A program made the position numbers and the translations under genes. Positions 1-7,770 of a stretch of 14,431 nt of DNA are shown piece after piece. Within the stretch, counting starts at the first letter, position 1, and every line of letters starts with the position of its first letter. Below the pieces are notes generated by a model, which saw only the letters and a list, made by a program, of their open reading frames with translations, did not search any database and was not told the DNA's origin. This DNA is from JBBRLG01 sp038231495 (lineage in GTDB: Bacteria > Planctomycetota > Planctomycetia > Gemmatales > Gemmataceae), in assembly GCA_038231495.1 (NCBI GenBank), contig JBBRLG010000120.1, forward strand, positions 1 through 14,431. Reading direction: 5' to 3'.

Positions 1-324
1 ACGATCATCAGCACCGTCGAGATCGAAGACGCGTTCACCTCGATGAACCTGAGCAACTTCGTCATCTCGTTCCTGGCTGATGACATCGTGCGCCTGCGCT
101 ACGTTTCGATCAACGGCCAGCTCCGCCGCATGCTGCTGGTGGTCAAGATGCGCGGCGGCGCGCACAGCATCGACATGAACGAATACCAGGTCACCGACAA
201 GGGCATCGTCATCGGCGAACCGTTGCGCGGCTACTGCGGCCTCACCACCGGCATCCCCGGGCCACGGCACGCGGAGGCAGGGGATAGCCCAGAGCTCACG
301 GACGAGTCGGCAACGAAACATTAG
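1..324 (+). CDS. KaiC-like RecA-fold ATPase, C-terminal part (5' end outside window)
   Basis: The frame is open from the first base and ends at TAG 322-324, leaving 107 residues of a protein that starts outside the window. The stretch with NLSNFVISFLADDIVRLRYV, then GQLRRMLLVVKMRG and GIVIGEPLRGYCGLTTG, matches the end of the KaiC/RadA-like ATPase domain, where the last strands carry an R-R-x-(5)-K-M-R-G motif, a His-Ser pair, and a closing GIVIGEPL segment. Family knowledge: KaiC-type proteins are cytosolic ATPases or autokinases of clock or stress signalling. The last 18 or so residues after the TTGIPG are low in complexity and specific to this protein. The Walker motifs are not in the window, so activity cannot be judged. 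The next gene starts 9 nt downstream, which suggests an operon with the hybrid histidine kinase. Confidence 0.85.
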   Translation, partial: TIISTVEIEDAFTSMNLSNFVISFLADDIVRLRYVSINGQLRRMLLVVKMRGGAHSIDMNEYQVTDKGIVIGEPLRGYCGLTTGIPGPRHAEAGDSPELTDESATKH

Positions 325-333
325 GAGTGCATC

Positions 334-2076
334 ATGCGCGAGACATCCTCCTCAGCCACGGCCGGCCGCGCCGATCAGCGGCAACTGCGCGACATGAACG
401 AGGCGCTGCTGGTGTCGTCGCTGCGCCAGCACGAGTTGACCGAACTGGCCCAGCAGGCCGAGGCCGCTTCGCGCGAAAGCGAAGCACGCTATCGCACCCT
501 GTTCGACCTGGGTCCCGTCGCGGTCTATTCCTGTGAGGTCTCCGGTATGATCCGGGATTTCAACCGCGTTGCTGCTGAATTGTGGGGCCGCCAACCCAAG
601 CCGGGGGATACCGACGAGCGCTTCTGCGGCTCGTTCAAATGGTACCGTCCCGACGGCACTTTCATGCCCCACGATCGATGTCCCATGGCCGAAGTGCTGT
701 CCGGTAAGATCCCGGAGGCGCGCGACAGGGAAGTTCTCATCGAGCGTCCCGACGGCACGCGGGTCACTGTCATCGTCAATATTCGTCCGCTGAAGAACGA
801 GCGCGAGGAAATCACCGGAGCGATCAATTGCTTTGTGGACATCACTGAGCGCAAGCGGGCGGAAGTGATGCTCGCGGCGTCCGAGGCCGAGTATCGGCGG
901 CTCTTCGAGACGATTCAGGAGCAGGCGACGGCGCTGGCCGACTTGCACCGCCGCAAGGACGAGTTCCTGGCGATGCTCAGCCACGAACTCCGCAATCCGC
1001 TGGCCCCCATCGCCAGCGCCGTGCATCTGCTCCGCCTCCAGCCGAATGAAGGCCCGGTCCAACAGCAGGCGCGTACCATCATCGAGCGTCAGGTGGCGCA
1101 ATTGACCCGCCTGGTCGATGACCTGATGGAAGTGTCTCGCATCACCACCGGCCGGGTTCAGCTGCGCCTCGAACGGGTCGCCGTGAACGGCATCGTGGAA
1201 CTGGCGGTGGAGACGGCTCGACCGCTGATCGACCGACACCAACATGAACTCACGGTGTCGCTGTCGCCCGCACCGATCTGGCTGTACGCCGACGCCGCCC
1301 GACTGGAACAGGTGGTCGTGAACCTGCTCACCAACGCCGCCAAGTACACCGTGAAGGGGGGGCGCATCGCGGTGTCCGTCGAATTGGCGAGCCGGGAGCG
1401 TGAGCGACCGGAGGAGTGCGTGGTGCGGGTGCGGGATACCGGTGTCGGCATCGTTCCCGAACTGTTACCCCGCATCTTCGACCTGTTTACGCAGGCGGAA
1501 CGGACGCTGGACCGCTCGCAAGGCGGGTTGGGCATCGGACTGGCCCTGGTGCAACGGCTCGTTGAATTGCATGGAGGGCGGGTGGAGGTACACAGTTCGT
1601 TGGGGCAGGGAAGTGAGTTCGTCGTGCGTCTACCGCTTTGGAAGGATGAAGGCAGAAGGAGGAAGGATGAAGCAAAGGCGTCCGCATCATCCTTCATCCC
1701 TCCTCCTTCATCCTTGAAGGTGCTGGTGGTGGACGACAACGTGGATGCGGCGGAGATTTTGGCGCTGTTGTTGAAAACGGAGGGGCATGACGTGCGGACG
1801 GCTTACACGGGTCCGACCGCCGTGGCGGCGGCCATTGACTACAACCCGAACGTCGTGTTGCTCGACATCGGGTTGCCGGGACTCGACGGCCATCAGGTGG
1901 CGAAGCGGATCCGTCAACAGCCTGCAAACAAGGAAACCGTGCTGGTCGCCCTGACCGGTTACGGACAGGAATCCGACCGTCAGCAGTCGCAGGCAGCGGG
2001 GTTCGATCACCACCTGGTCAAGCCCGCCGACTTCGGCAAGGTGCTAGAAATCTTGGCGACCTTAAAGGCGACGTGA
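334..2076 (+). CDS. PAS-domain hybrid histidine kinase with C-terminal receiver domain
   Basis: A 580-residue sensor kinase with no membrane segment, so cytoplasmic. Order of parts: helical, probably coiled-coil N-terminus (about 17-52); PAS domain (53-175, closing with the usual DITERKRAE); a short connecting helix; HisKA with SHELRNPL, phospho-acceptor His217; HATPase with N box N330-N334, G1 box DTGVGI (368-373) and G2 box GGLGIGLAL (397-405); then a receiver (461-580) with acidic pair D467-D468, phospho-acceptor D511 in LLDIGLPGLDG, and Lys563 in the KP motif. All catalytic residues are present. The ATG at 334 is chosen because AGGAG (323-327) lies 6 nt before it and overlaps the stop of the KaiC-like gene. 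The kinase-receiver linker (437-461) is encoded by a long imperfect palindrome listed separately. The signal sensed by the PAS domain is unknown; the output may be passed to an Hpt protein elsewhere. Confidence 0.93.
   Translation: MRETSSSATAGRADQRQLRDMNEALLVSSLRQHELTELAQQAEAASRESEARYRTLFDLGPVAVYSCEVSGMIRDFNRVAAELWGRQPKPGDTDERFCGSFKWYRPDGTFMPHDRCPMAEVLSGKIPEARDREVLIERPDGTRVTVIVNIRPLKNEREEITGAINCFVDITERKRAEVMLAASEAEYRRLFETIQEQATALADLHRRKDEFLAMLSHELRNPLAPIASAVHLLRLQPNEGPVQQQARTIIERQVAQLTRLVDDLMEVSRITTGRVQLRLERVAVNGIVELAVETARPLIDRHQHELTVSLSPAPIWLYADAARLEQVVVNLLTNAAKYTVKGGRIAVSVELASRERERPEECVVRVRDTGVGIVPELLPRIFDLFTQAERTLDRSQGGLGIGLALVQRLVELHGGRVEVHSSLGQGSEFVVRLPLWKDEGRRRKDEAKASASSFIPPPSSLKVLVVDDNVDAAEILALLLKTEGHDVRTAYTGPTAVAAAIDYNPNVVLLDIGLPGLDGHQVAKRIRQQPANKETVLVALTGYGQESDRQQSQAAGFDHHLVKPADFGKVLEILATLKAT
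1642..1715. repeat. Imperfect inverted repeat inside the histidine kinase gene
   Basis: Left arm 1642-1670 and the reverse complement of 1687-1715 agree at 25 of 29 positions; the spacer is 16 nt. Both arms are built from GGATGAAG-like units. The repeat replaces the linker between the ATPase and receiver domains and is translated in frame without a stop, giving a charged then Ser/Pro-rich peptide. It looks like a dispersed palindromic element inserted in frame, but copies elsewhere cannot be checked here. Confidence 0.8.
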
Positions 2077-2081
2077 GGCCG

Positions 2082-2156
2082 CTCGTTTGTCCGTTGTCCG
2101 TTGTCCGTTGCAAAAACAGCCGGACCATCACTGACAACGGAAAACAGAGAAACGAC
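2082..2156. repeat. TTGTCCG heptamer repeats forming an imperfect stem-loop; possible bidirectional terminator
   Basis: Three head-to-tail copies of TTGTCCG (2087-2107) lie in the left arm 2082-2106. The reverse complement of 2132-2156 matches that arm at about 20 of 25 positions, across a 25-nt loop. The element occupies almost all of the 87 nt between the convergent stops of the histidine kinase (2076) and the desaturase (2164), the place for a two-way terminator. There is no clear U-tract, so termination is inferred from position only. Confidence 0.6.
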
Positions 2157-2163
2157 CCGGCAG

Positions 2164-3138
2164 TCAGGCCATTCTTCGTTCTTTCGCCTGCGCTTCCGCC
2201 GTGGGTAGCTTGAGGTTCCAGGCGAGGCCCAGCAGCGCCATCGTGCGGATGACCCAATAGCTCACGTCGATTTGCCACCAGCGCAGGCCGTGCCGGGCCG
2301 AAGTTGGAAAGGCGTGGTGGGTGTTGTGCCAGCCCTCGCCCATGCCCAGGATGCCGAACAGCAGGTTGTTGCGGCTGTCGTCGTCACTCTTATAAGTCCG
2401 GAAACCCCACAGGTGACAGGCCGAATTGATGCTCCACGTCACCTGATGGACGAGGAAGATGCGGACCAAGCCGCCCCAGATCAAGCCGGTCCAGACGCCT
2501 CCCCAGCTGAGCGTGATGACGCCGCCCAGGACTGCCGGAACCACGAGCCCGAGGGTCACCCACAGGGGCATAAGGGCGTTCGCCACGCGCAGGGCACGGC
2601 TATGTTTGAGATCGGCGACGTAGCGTTCGAGGTCCGGCGGATTTGCCTCAAAGAACCAGCCGATGTGGGCGTGCCAAAAGCCGCGCAACGCGCCCAGAAC
2701 GCCGTGGCCCTCGTGGTGGGGCGAATGTGGATCGTCGGCAGTGTCACTGAACTGGTGGTGGCGGCGGTGCATGCCGACCCACTGGAACAATCCTCCCTGG
2801 ACGGCCATCGAGCCGAGGATGGCCCAGATGAATTTTTCCCAGGTGTACGTCTCGAACGAGCGGTGGACGAACAGGCGGTGAAAACCGACGGTGATCCCCA
2901 GGGCAGTGAGAAGGTACATTCCCAGCAATAGGCCGAGGTCAGCCCAGTGGAAGCCCCATCCCCAGAAGAAGAAGGGGGCGGCGACGACACCGAGCAACGG
3001 GACGAAGATGGCGAAGAATATCACCAGGCGCACGGCCAAGGGAGCCTGCTCTCGCGGCGGTAGCTCGGCAAGGGGATTGGCGACCGGTATGGCGGTTACT
3101 TCGGCGACGGGTATCTGGGTCTCGGTTGCTTCGGACAT
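2164..3138 (-). CDS. Acyl-CoA/acyl-lipid fatty acid desaturase (delta-9 type, membrane-bound)
   Basis: A 324-residue integral membrane di-iron desaturase that introduces a double bond into fatty acyl chains, probably at delta-9 as in bacterial and eukaryotic acyl-CoA desaturases. The three histidine boxes are intact: HRLFVH (87-92), HRRHH (124-128) and HNTHH (271-275), and there is the usual NSACHLWG (238-245) before the third box. Hydrophobic segments around 37-60, 66-85, 103-120, 187-210 and 213-231 fit the family topology. The length is close to that of bacterial members. The ATG at 3138 is preceded by an AAAGGAGG Shine-Dalgarno a few bases upstream. The N-terminal 35 residues are soluble and rich in Ala, Glu and Pro. 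The electron donor is not encoded here. The FAD oxidoreductase upstream is on the same strand, but a 224-nt gap with a strong stem separates them, so co-transcription is doubtful. Confidence 0.94.
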   Translation of the reverse strand: MSEATETQIPVAEVTAIPVANPLAELPPREQAPLAVRLVIFFAIFVPLLGVVAAPFFFWGWGFHWADLGLLLGMYLLTALGITVGFHRLFVHRSFETYTWEKFIWAILGSMAVQGGLFQWVGMHRRHHQFSDTADDPHSPHHEGHGVLGALRGFWHAHIGWFFEANPPDLERYVADLKHSRALRVANALMPLWVTLGLVVPAVLGGVITLSWGGVWTGLIWGGLVRIFLVHQVTWSINSACHLWGFRTYKSDDDSRNNLLFGILGMGEGWHNTHHAFPTSARHGLRWWQIDVSYWVIRTMALLGLAWNLKLPTAEAQAKERRMA

Positions 3139-3297
3139 CGCAACCTCCTTTCCAGTGTCAGTTTCCTGGCCAAAGAAGGCCGTGCTGCTTCGTGGGCAGA
3201 GGCGCGGAGACCCCTGGCAGCGTCTGTTTCACGCAACTTCTATGCCCGAAAGGCGCGTTAGGAAGGTATTTGCTCTTGCCGACGACGGACGATCTTA

Positions 3298-3371
3298 GGG
3301 AAATGAGGGGTATTGCCGCTTGCGGCTTTGCCTGTTTGCAAAGCCGCAAGCGGCAATACCTGTCATTTCCC
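3298..3371. repeat. Long near-perfect inverted repeat at the 3' end of the oxidoreductase gene; probable terminator
   Basis: Arms 3309-3331 and 3338-3360 are perfect reverse complements (23 bp) around a 6-nt loop, and pairing extends with two mismatches to 3298-3331 / 3338-3371 (34-nt arms). The TGA stop of the minus-strand oxidoreductase (3363-3365) lies inside the right arm, so the last codons form part of the stem. Its place suits a terminator for that gene, insulating the desaturase downstream. No U-tract follows on the minus strand. The element may also be a dispersed repeat. Confidence 0.75.
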
Positions 3372-4943
3372 CAGGATCGTCAGTGCCGCGTTCTTGCCTG
3401 CCGCGCCGATGACGCCGCCGCCGGGGTGCGCCGCAGCCCCGCACAGGTACAGCCCGCGAATCGGCGTCCGGTAGCCCGCAAACCCCGGCATCGGCCGTAG
3501 GCTGAACAACTGGTTCAGCGTCATCGCCCCCTGAAAGATGTTGCCGCCCGTCAGGTTGAAGATGCGCTCGAGGTCCAACGGCGACAGCACTTGCCGGGCG
3601 ATCACCGACCGCTTGAAATTCGGTGCATACTCGTTCAGCACGTCGAAACAACGATCCGCAAAACCCTCTTTCAGATCGTCCCAGTTCCCCGCGCGCAGCT
3701 TGTACGGGGCGTACTGGATAAACATCGACATCAGGTGCTTGCCCGGCGGCGCGACAGTCGGATCGACGACCGACGGGATTGTGCATTCGAGGATCGGTTG
3801 GGCGGACGGACGGCCGTACTTGGCGTCGTCGTAGGCGCGTTCGAGGTAATCGAGGTCCGGACAAAGGTGGATGGTGCCGCGGTGCTGCGGGCCGGGTTGC
3901 GTGCCGGGACACGCCTGGAAATCCGGTAATTCCGACAGGGCGACGTTGATCTTGAGCGAAGCGCTGTCGTAGTTGATGCGGTTGACCGCCTCGGCGAACG
4001 CGGGCGGCAACAGGCGGTTGTCGAGCAGGCGGTTGAACGTGACGTTGGCGTCGGCGTTGCTGGCGACGACCTTCGCGGTAAACGCCTCGCCGCTCGCCAG
4101 CGCGACGCCCGTGACGGCCCCGTCCTTCACGACGATGCGAGCGACCTCCGCGTCCGTGCGAATCTCGGCGCCCAGCGACCGCGCGACACTCGCCAGCGCC
4201 TGGGTCAGACCGCCCATGCCGCCCTTGACGTAAGCCCACACGCCGCGCTTGCCGTTCGTTTCGCCCATGACGTGGTGGAACAGCACGTAGGCGGTGCCCG
4301 GCATACTCGGCGCGGCCATCGCGCCAATCACCGCGTCGGTCGCCAGGGTCGCCTTCAGCTGCTCGGACTCGAACCAGCGGTCGAGGATGGGGCGCGCCGG
4401 CCCGGTAAGAATTTCAATCGCCTCGGACACGCCGACCCCCATTTTGCGGAACGCACTCGACAGCTTGAAAAGCGACCACAGGTCTTTGAAGCCGGGCTTG
4501 AGCAAGTCCGGCGGCCGCATGGCGAGCGTCGGTTCGACAACGTCGGCGACCCGCTCCAGCATGGCCTCGTATTTCGGATAGTTCTCGGCGTCGCGCGCAC
4601 TGAACTTGGCGATCTGCTCGCGGTTCAGCGTACCGTCCGCGCCTAGCAAGAGATAACGGCCATCGGGAAAGGGTGAGAACGAGGAAGGGTTGCGTTCCAG
4701 GACAGCAAAGCCGTGGTCGGCGAGGCGCAGGTCGCGAATGATGTCTTGCCGGAAGAGACTGTTGACGTAGGCCGCGGTCGAGACCTTGAAGCCGGGGAAG
4801 ACTTCTTCGGTGACGCAAGCGCCGCCAACGACATGCCGACGTTCCAGCACGAGGACTTTCTTGCCGGCACGGGCCAGGTAGCAGGCGGTAACGAGGCCGT
4901 TGTGACCGGCACCGACAATGATCGCGTCGAAGGGGGTAGCCAT
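3363..4943 (-). CDS. FAD-dependent NAD(P)/phytoene-dehydrogenase-like oxidoreductase (CrtI/PYROXD2 type)
   Basis: A 526-residue flavoprotein. The N-terminal Rossmann motif GAGHNG (11-16), Glu34 at the end of the second strand (for the FAD ribose), and the closing GLYLCGAAAHPGGGV signature (from 497) identify the phytoene-dehydrogenase superfamily. The length and the C-terminal AAGKNAA segment are closer to the PYROXD2-like branch than to true carotenoid desaturases; no carotenoid synthesis gene is next to it, so the substrate is unknown. The open frame extends to 5033, but the start at 4943 is preferred because the FAD fold begins five residues later and GAGG lies about 8 nt upstream; the extra 30 residues have no family character. 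Probably soluble or membrane-associated. It is divergent from homoserine dehydrogenase across a 209-nt intergenic region. Confidence 0.87.
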   Translation of the reverse strand: MATPFDAIIVGAGHNGLVTACYLARAGKKVLVLERRHVVGGACVTEEVFPGFKVSTAAYVNSLFRQDIIRDLRLADHGFAVLERNPSSFSPFPDGRYLLLGADGTLNREQIAKFSARDAENYPKYEAMLERVADVVEPTLAMRPPDLLKPGFKDLWSLFKLSSAFRKMGVGVSEAIEILTGPARPILDRWFESEQLKATLATDAVIGAMAAPSMPGTAYVLFHHVMGETNGKRGVWAYVKGGMGGLTQALASVARSLGAEIRTDAEVARIVVKDGAVTGVALASGEAFTAKVVASNADANVTFNRLLDNRLLPPAFAEAVNRINYDSASLKINVALSELPDFQACPGTQPGPQHRGTIHLCPDLDYLERAYDDAKYGRPSAQPILECTIPSVVDPTVAPPGKHLMSMFIQYAPYKLRAGNWDDLKEGFADRCFDVLNEYAPNFKRSVIARQVLSPLDLERIFNLTGGNIFQGAMTLNQLFSLRPMPGFAGYRTPIRGLYLCGAAAHPGGGVIGAAGKNAALTILGK

Positions 4944-5152
4944 GTGCGGCCTCGGTCGTGGAAACGGTTTCAGGGGACATTGTAGCCCGCCGTCAAGGTG
5001 GCAGGTCGGGCGGCCGGTCGTGTCCCAAGCCACCTATCCGCTTCCCACTCGGTGTAGAAACCCCGCCCGCGGGTCGTAAACTGAATGCGAGAATCCCGAG
5101 TCGGCGGCTGCGGCGTGCCGGTGAAACCAAACCGGCGCAAGGACGGACGATT

Positions 5153-6454
5153 GTGAGCGAACCCCTTGGCATTGCTTTGATCGGCTGCGGCACCGTCGGC
5201 AGCGGCGTGGCCCGGCTGTTGCTCGAACAACCCGAACGGCTCGCCGCGCGCGCGGCCCGGCCCCTGGTACTGCGGCGCGTCGTCGTGCGCGACCCCAACA
5301 AGCAACGTGCCGTCCGGTTGCCGCGCGAACTGCTGACGACGGACCTGCAAAGCGTCCTCGGCGACCCGACGATCCAGGTCGCGGTCGAGGTCGTCGGCGG
5401 TATCGACTGGGCACGGCAAGCAGTGTTGTCCCTGCTCGCGGCGGGCAAGGACGTGGTGACGGCGAACAAGGCGCTGCTGGCCTTGCACGGCACGGAGGTC
5501 TTCGACGCCGCGCGCGAACACGGGCGGGCCGTCGCCTTCGAGGCCAGTGTCGCCGGGGGCGTGCCGATAATCTCCGCACTGGCCCAGGGCCTGGCGGCCA
5601 ACCAGATTCTGTCGCTACAGGGCATCCTCAACGGCACCTGCAACTTCATCCTGACCAGCATGACCGAGAATGGCGTCGCCTACGCCGAGGCGCTGGCCGA
5701 AGCCCAGCGGCGCGGCTACGCGGAAGCCGACCCGACGCTCGACGTGGACGGCACCGACGCCACCCACAAGCTCGCCATCCTCGCCCAGATCGCCTACGGC
5801 GTCAACGCGCCGGTGTCCGCCATCACCCGCCGCGGCATCGCCGACATCGACGTCATCGACATCCGCTTCGCCAGCGAGTTGGGGTATACGATCAAGCTCC
5901 TGGCCGAGAGTTACCTGATGGACAACCAGCTCGCCCTGCACGTCTCGCCGGTGCTGCTGCGGCGTCAGGTGCCGTTGGCTCAGGTGCGCGGCGCTTACAA
6001 CGCCATTCTGGTCGTCGGCGATGCTGTGGGCGACACGCTCTATTACGGACAGGGTGCGGGGCAAATGCCCACCGCCAGTGCCGTGGTCGCCGACCTGATC
6101 GACATGGCGGTCGGCCGTGCGCAGCGGACGTTTCAGACGCTGCGGCTATGGTCGGGCGGCCGCGACCGCGTGAAGCTGCGGCCGCCGGATTCGGTGCGCA
6201 GCCGTTATTACTTGCGGTTGCTAGTGGACGACCGGCCGGGCGCACTCGCCGAGGTGACGAGCGGACTGGCGCAGCACCAGATTAGTATATCGTCGGTGAT
6301 CCAGCACGAGGCGCCGGAGGAGGAAGGCAACCGCGTGCAGCTGGTCATCATGACGCACACTGCCGCCACGGGCAGCTTCCGCGCCGCGGCGGCAACCATG
6401 GACCGGCTCGGCTGTGTGGCTGCGCCGTGCGTGTATTATCCGGTGGGAGATTGA
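5153..6454 (+). CDS. hom: Homoserine dehydrogenase
   Basis: A 433-residue NAD(P)-dependent enzyme reducing aspartate-4-semialdehyde to homoserine on the way to threonine and methionine. The Rossmann motif GCGTVG is at 11-16; the catalytic domain has TANKALL (103-109), NGTCNFIL (160-167) and GTDATHK (200-206), where Asp202 and Lys206 match the catalytic Asp/Lys pair of yeast homoserine dehydrogenase (Asp219 and Lys223). A C-terminal ACT domain (about 352-430, with RPGALAEVTS) suggests feedback control by an amino acid, typically threonine. The length is normal for the monofunctional ACT-type enzyme. The start is GTG 5153, with AAGGA (5139-5143) nine bases before it; the open frame runs on upstream to 4958 but that part has no homologous character. 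The gene ends 26 nt from the convergent hemA stop, with no obvious hairpin between. Confidence 0.95.
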   Translation: MSEPLGIALIGCGTVGSGVARLLLEQPERLAARAARPLVLRRVVVRDPNKQRAVRLPRELLTTDLQSVLGDPTIQVAVEVVGGIDWARQAVLSLLAAGKDVVTANKALLALHGTEVFDAAREHGRAVAFEASVAGGVPIISALAQGLAANQILSLQGILNGTCNFILTSMTENGVAYAEALAEAQRRGYAEADPTLDVDGTDATHKLAILAQIAYGVNAPVSAITRRGIADIDVIDIRFASELGYTIKLLAESYLMDNQLALHVSPVLLRRQVPLAQVRGAYNAILVVGDAVGDTLYYGQGAGQMPTASAVVADLIDMAVGRAQRTFQTLRLWSGGRDRVKLRPPDSVRSRYYLRLLVDDRPGALAEVTSGLAQHQISISSVIQHEAPEEEGNRVQLVIMTHTAATGSFRAAAATMDRLGCVAAPCVYYPVGD

Positions 6455-6480
6455 AACGGAAAGCGAGCCAAAAACGTAGT

Positions 6481-7770
6481 CTACAACCGGAACAACTTCC
6501 GCAGCGCGTCCAGCAGCGTGTGGCCGCGCGCGTCCTCCGGCTCGGCGTGCGACGCCTCCTTGAGCGCGCTGATCGGGCCGTTCAGGAACCGATTCTGCAA
6601 CAGCCGGAACGCCCCTTCGATGTACTTGCGGTCGTCGTCGGTCAGCTTGCCGTTCAGCCGGGCGAACAGGTCCTTTGTCACTTCAAGCCGCTTCTCCTCG
6701 AAATCCTGCGTCAAGCGCGCAATTACCTGGCCGTGCCGCCGGCGTGCCCAGTCGGTGAGGAACTGCTGCGCCTCGTGTTCGACGATGCCCTCGGCGGCCG
6801 GGACGTAACGCAGGCGGTCGGTCAGCGTCCGGTCGCGGACGCGCTGTAAATCGTCAATGTTGAAGAGGCAAGTGCGGTCGCCGTCGTGGATGCGTGGGTC
6901 GAAATCGCGCGGCACCGCAATGTCGAGGATGACCACCGGCTTGGTGCGCTGGGCCGCGATCTTGTGGTAGCGGTCGAGTGTCATAATCGGCTGCGGCGCC
7001 CCTGTCGTGCTCAGCACGATGTCGGCCCGCGTCAGCAGTTCGTCGAGCCGGTCCCACGGCACCGCCTCGCCGCCGCAACCTTGCGCGACCGCAATCGCCT
7101 TGTCCGGGCTGCGGTTGGTGACGAGGATTTTCTTCAGCCGTAGCTGGCGCAGGTGGCGCAGCGTCAACTCGCCCATCTTGCCCGCGCCGATGACCAGCAC
7201 CGTCTTGTCGCTGAAGTGCTCGAACACCTGGCGGACGTAATCGACGGCGACGCTCGACACGGAAATGTGGCCGTGCGCGATGCCGGTTTCGGTGCGTACC
7301 CGCCGTGCGACCTGGCGGGCGTGGCGGAACAGGGCGTGCAACAGCGGGCCGGCGCCGGCGTGCCGCTGGGCGAGTTCGTAGGCCTTTTTCACCTGGCCGG
7401 CGATTTGCCCTTCGCCGACGATAAGGCTGTCGAGGCTGGCAGCCACGCGGAACAGGTGCCGGACCGCGTCGGCATTCTGGTGCGCGTACAGGTGCGGCCA
7501 CACGTCCCGCGCCGGCAGCCCGTGGAACTCCGCGAACAGGGTGCCGACCTCCTCGACCGTCAGCAGCCGCGCCCCCGCCGGCAGCTGGTTGAGGACCTGG
7601 CCGAGGTACAATTCGACGCGATTGCAGGTGCTCAGAATGACGGCCTCGCAGCCCAGACGTGCCGTCAGCGCGTCGTGGGCGCGGGCCAGACGGTCCTCGT
7701 TGATGGCGAAGCGTTCGCGCACTTCGACGGGCGTCGTCTTGTAACTGCAACCGACGGCGAGGAGGATCAT
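6481..7770 (-). CDS. hemA: Glutamyl-tRNA reductase
   Basis: A 429-residue enzyme that reduces glutamyl-tRNA(Glu) to glutamate-1-semialdehyde, the first committed step of C5-pathway tetrapyrrole synthesis. Seen: the N-terminal GCSYKTTPVEVRE segment, catalytic Cys49 in STCNR, SLDSLIVGEGQI (112-123), the NADPH motif GAGKMG (195-200), and a C-terminal dimerisation helix bundle (about 330-429). The length fits the family. The ATG at 7770 is preceded by AAGGAGG six or seven bases upstream, which lies inside the end of the membrane-protein gene, and the two genes overlap by 4 bp (ATGA), a sign of translational coupling. The same frame happens to stay open to 8607, but the extra part is the shadow of the neighbouring gene. 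Confidence 0.96.
   Translation of the reverse strand: MILLAVGCSYKTTPVEVRERFAINEDRLARAHDALTARLGCEAVILSTCNRVELYLGQVLNQLPAGARLLTVEEVGTLFAEFHGLPARDVWPHLYAHQNADAVRHLFRVAASLDSLIVGEGQIAGQVKKAYELAQRHAGAGPLLHALFRHARQVARRVRTETGIAHGHISVSSVAVDYVRQVFEHFSDKTVLVIGAGKMGELTLRHLRQLRLKKILVTNRSPDKAIAVAQGCGGEAVPWDRLDELLTRADIVLSTTGAPQPIMTLDRYHKIAAQRTKPVVILDIAVPRDFDPRIHDGDRTCLFNIDDLQRVRDRTLTDRLRYVPAAEGIVEHEAQQFLTDWARRRHGQVIARLTQDFEEKRLEVTKDLFARLNGKLTDDDRKYIEGAFRLLQNRFLNGPISALKEASHAEPEDARGHTLLDALRKLFRL

Noticed and set aside
352..1245. Long minus-strand open frame opposite the histidine kinase
   Set aside because: The plus strand encodes an intact PAS-HisKA protein here; the minus frame has no recognisable features and results from high G+C.
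2087..2107. TTGTCCG tandem copies as a CRISPR array
   Set aside because: The units are 7 nt and directly adjacent with no spacers, and no cas genes are near.
2272..2931. Plus-strand frame of 219 codons opposite the desaturase
   Set aside because: The minus strand carries all three histidine boxes; the plus frame is an antisense shadow.
3126..3500. Plus-strand frame between the desaturase and oxidoreductase genes
   Set aside because: It runs through the desaturase Shine-Dalgarno and the large palindrome with no protein-like content.
3295..4239. Minus-strand frame of 314 codons overlapping the oxidoreductase
   Set aside because: It is Arg/Gly-rich and out of frame with an intact FAD oxidoreductase on the same strand.
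5077..5082. TAAACT as a -10 box for homoserine dehydrogenase
   Set aside because: Only a poor -35 candidate (TGTAGA) is found at a suitable distance, so it was not listed as a promoter.
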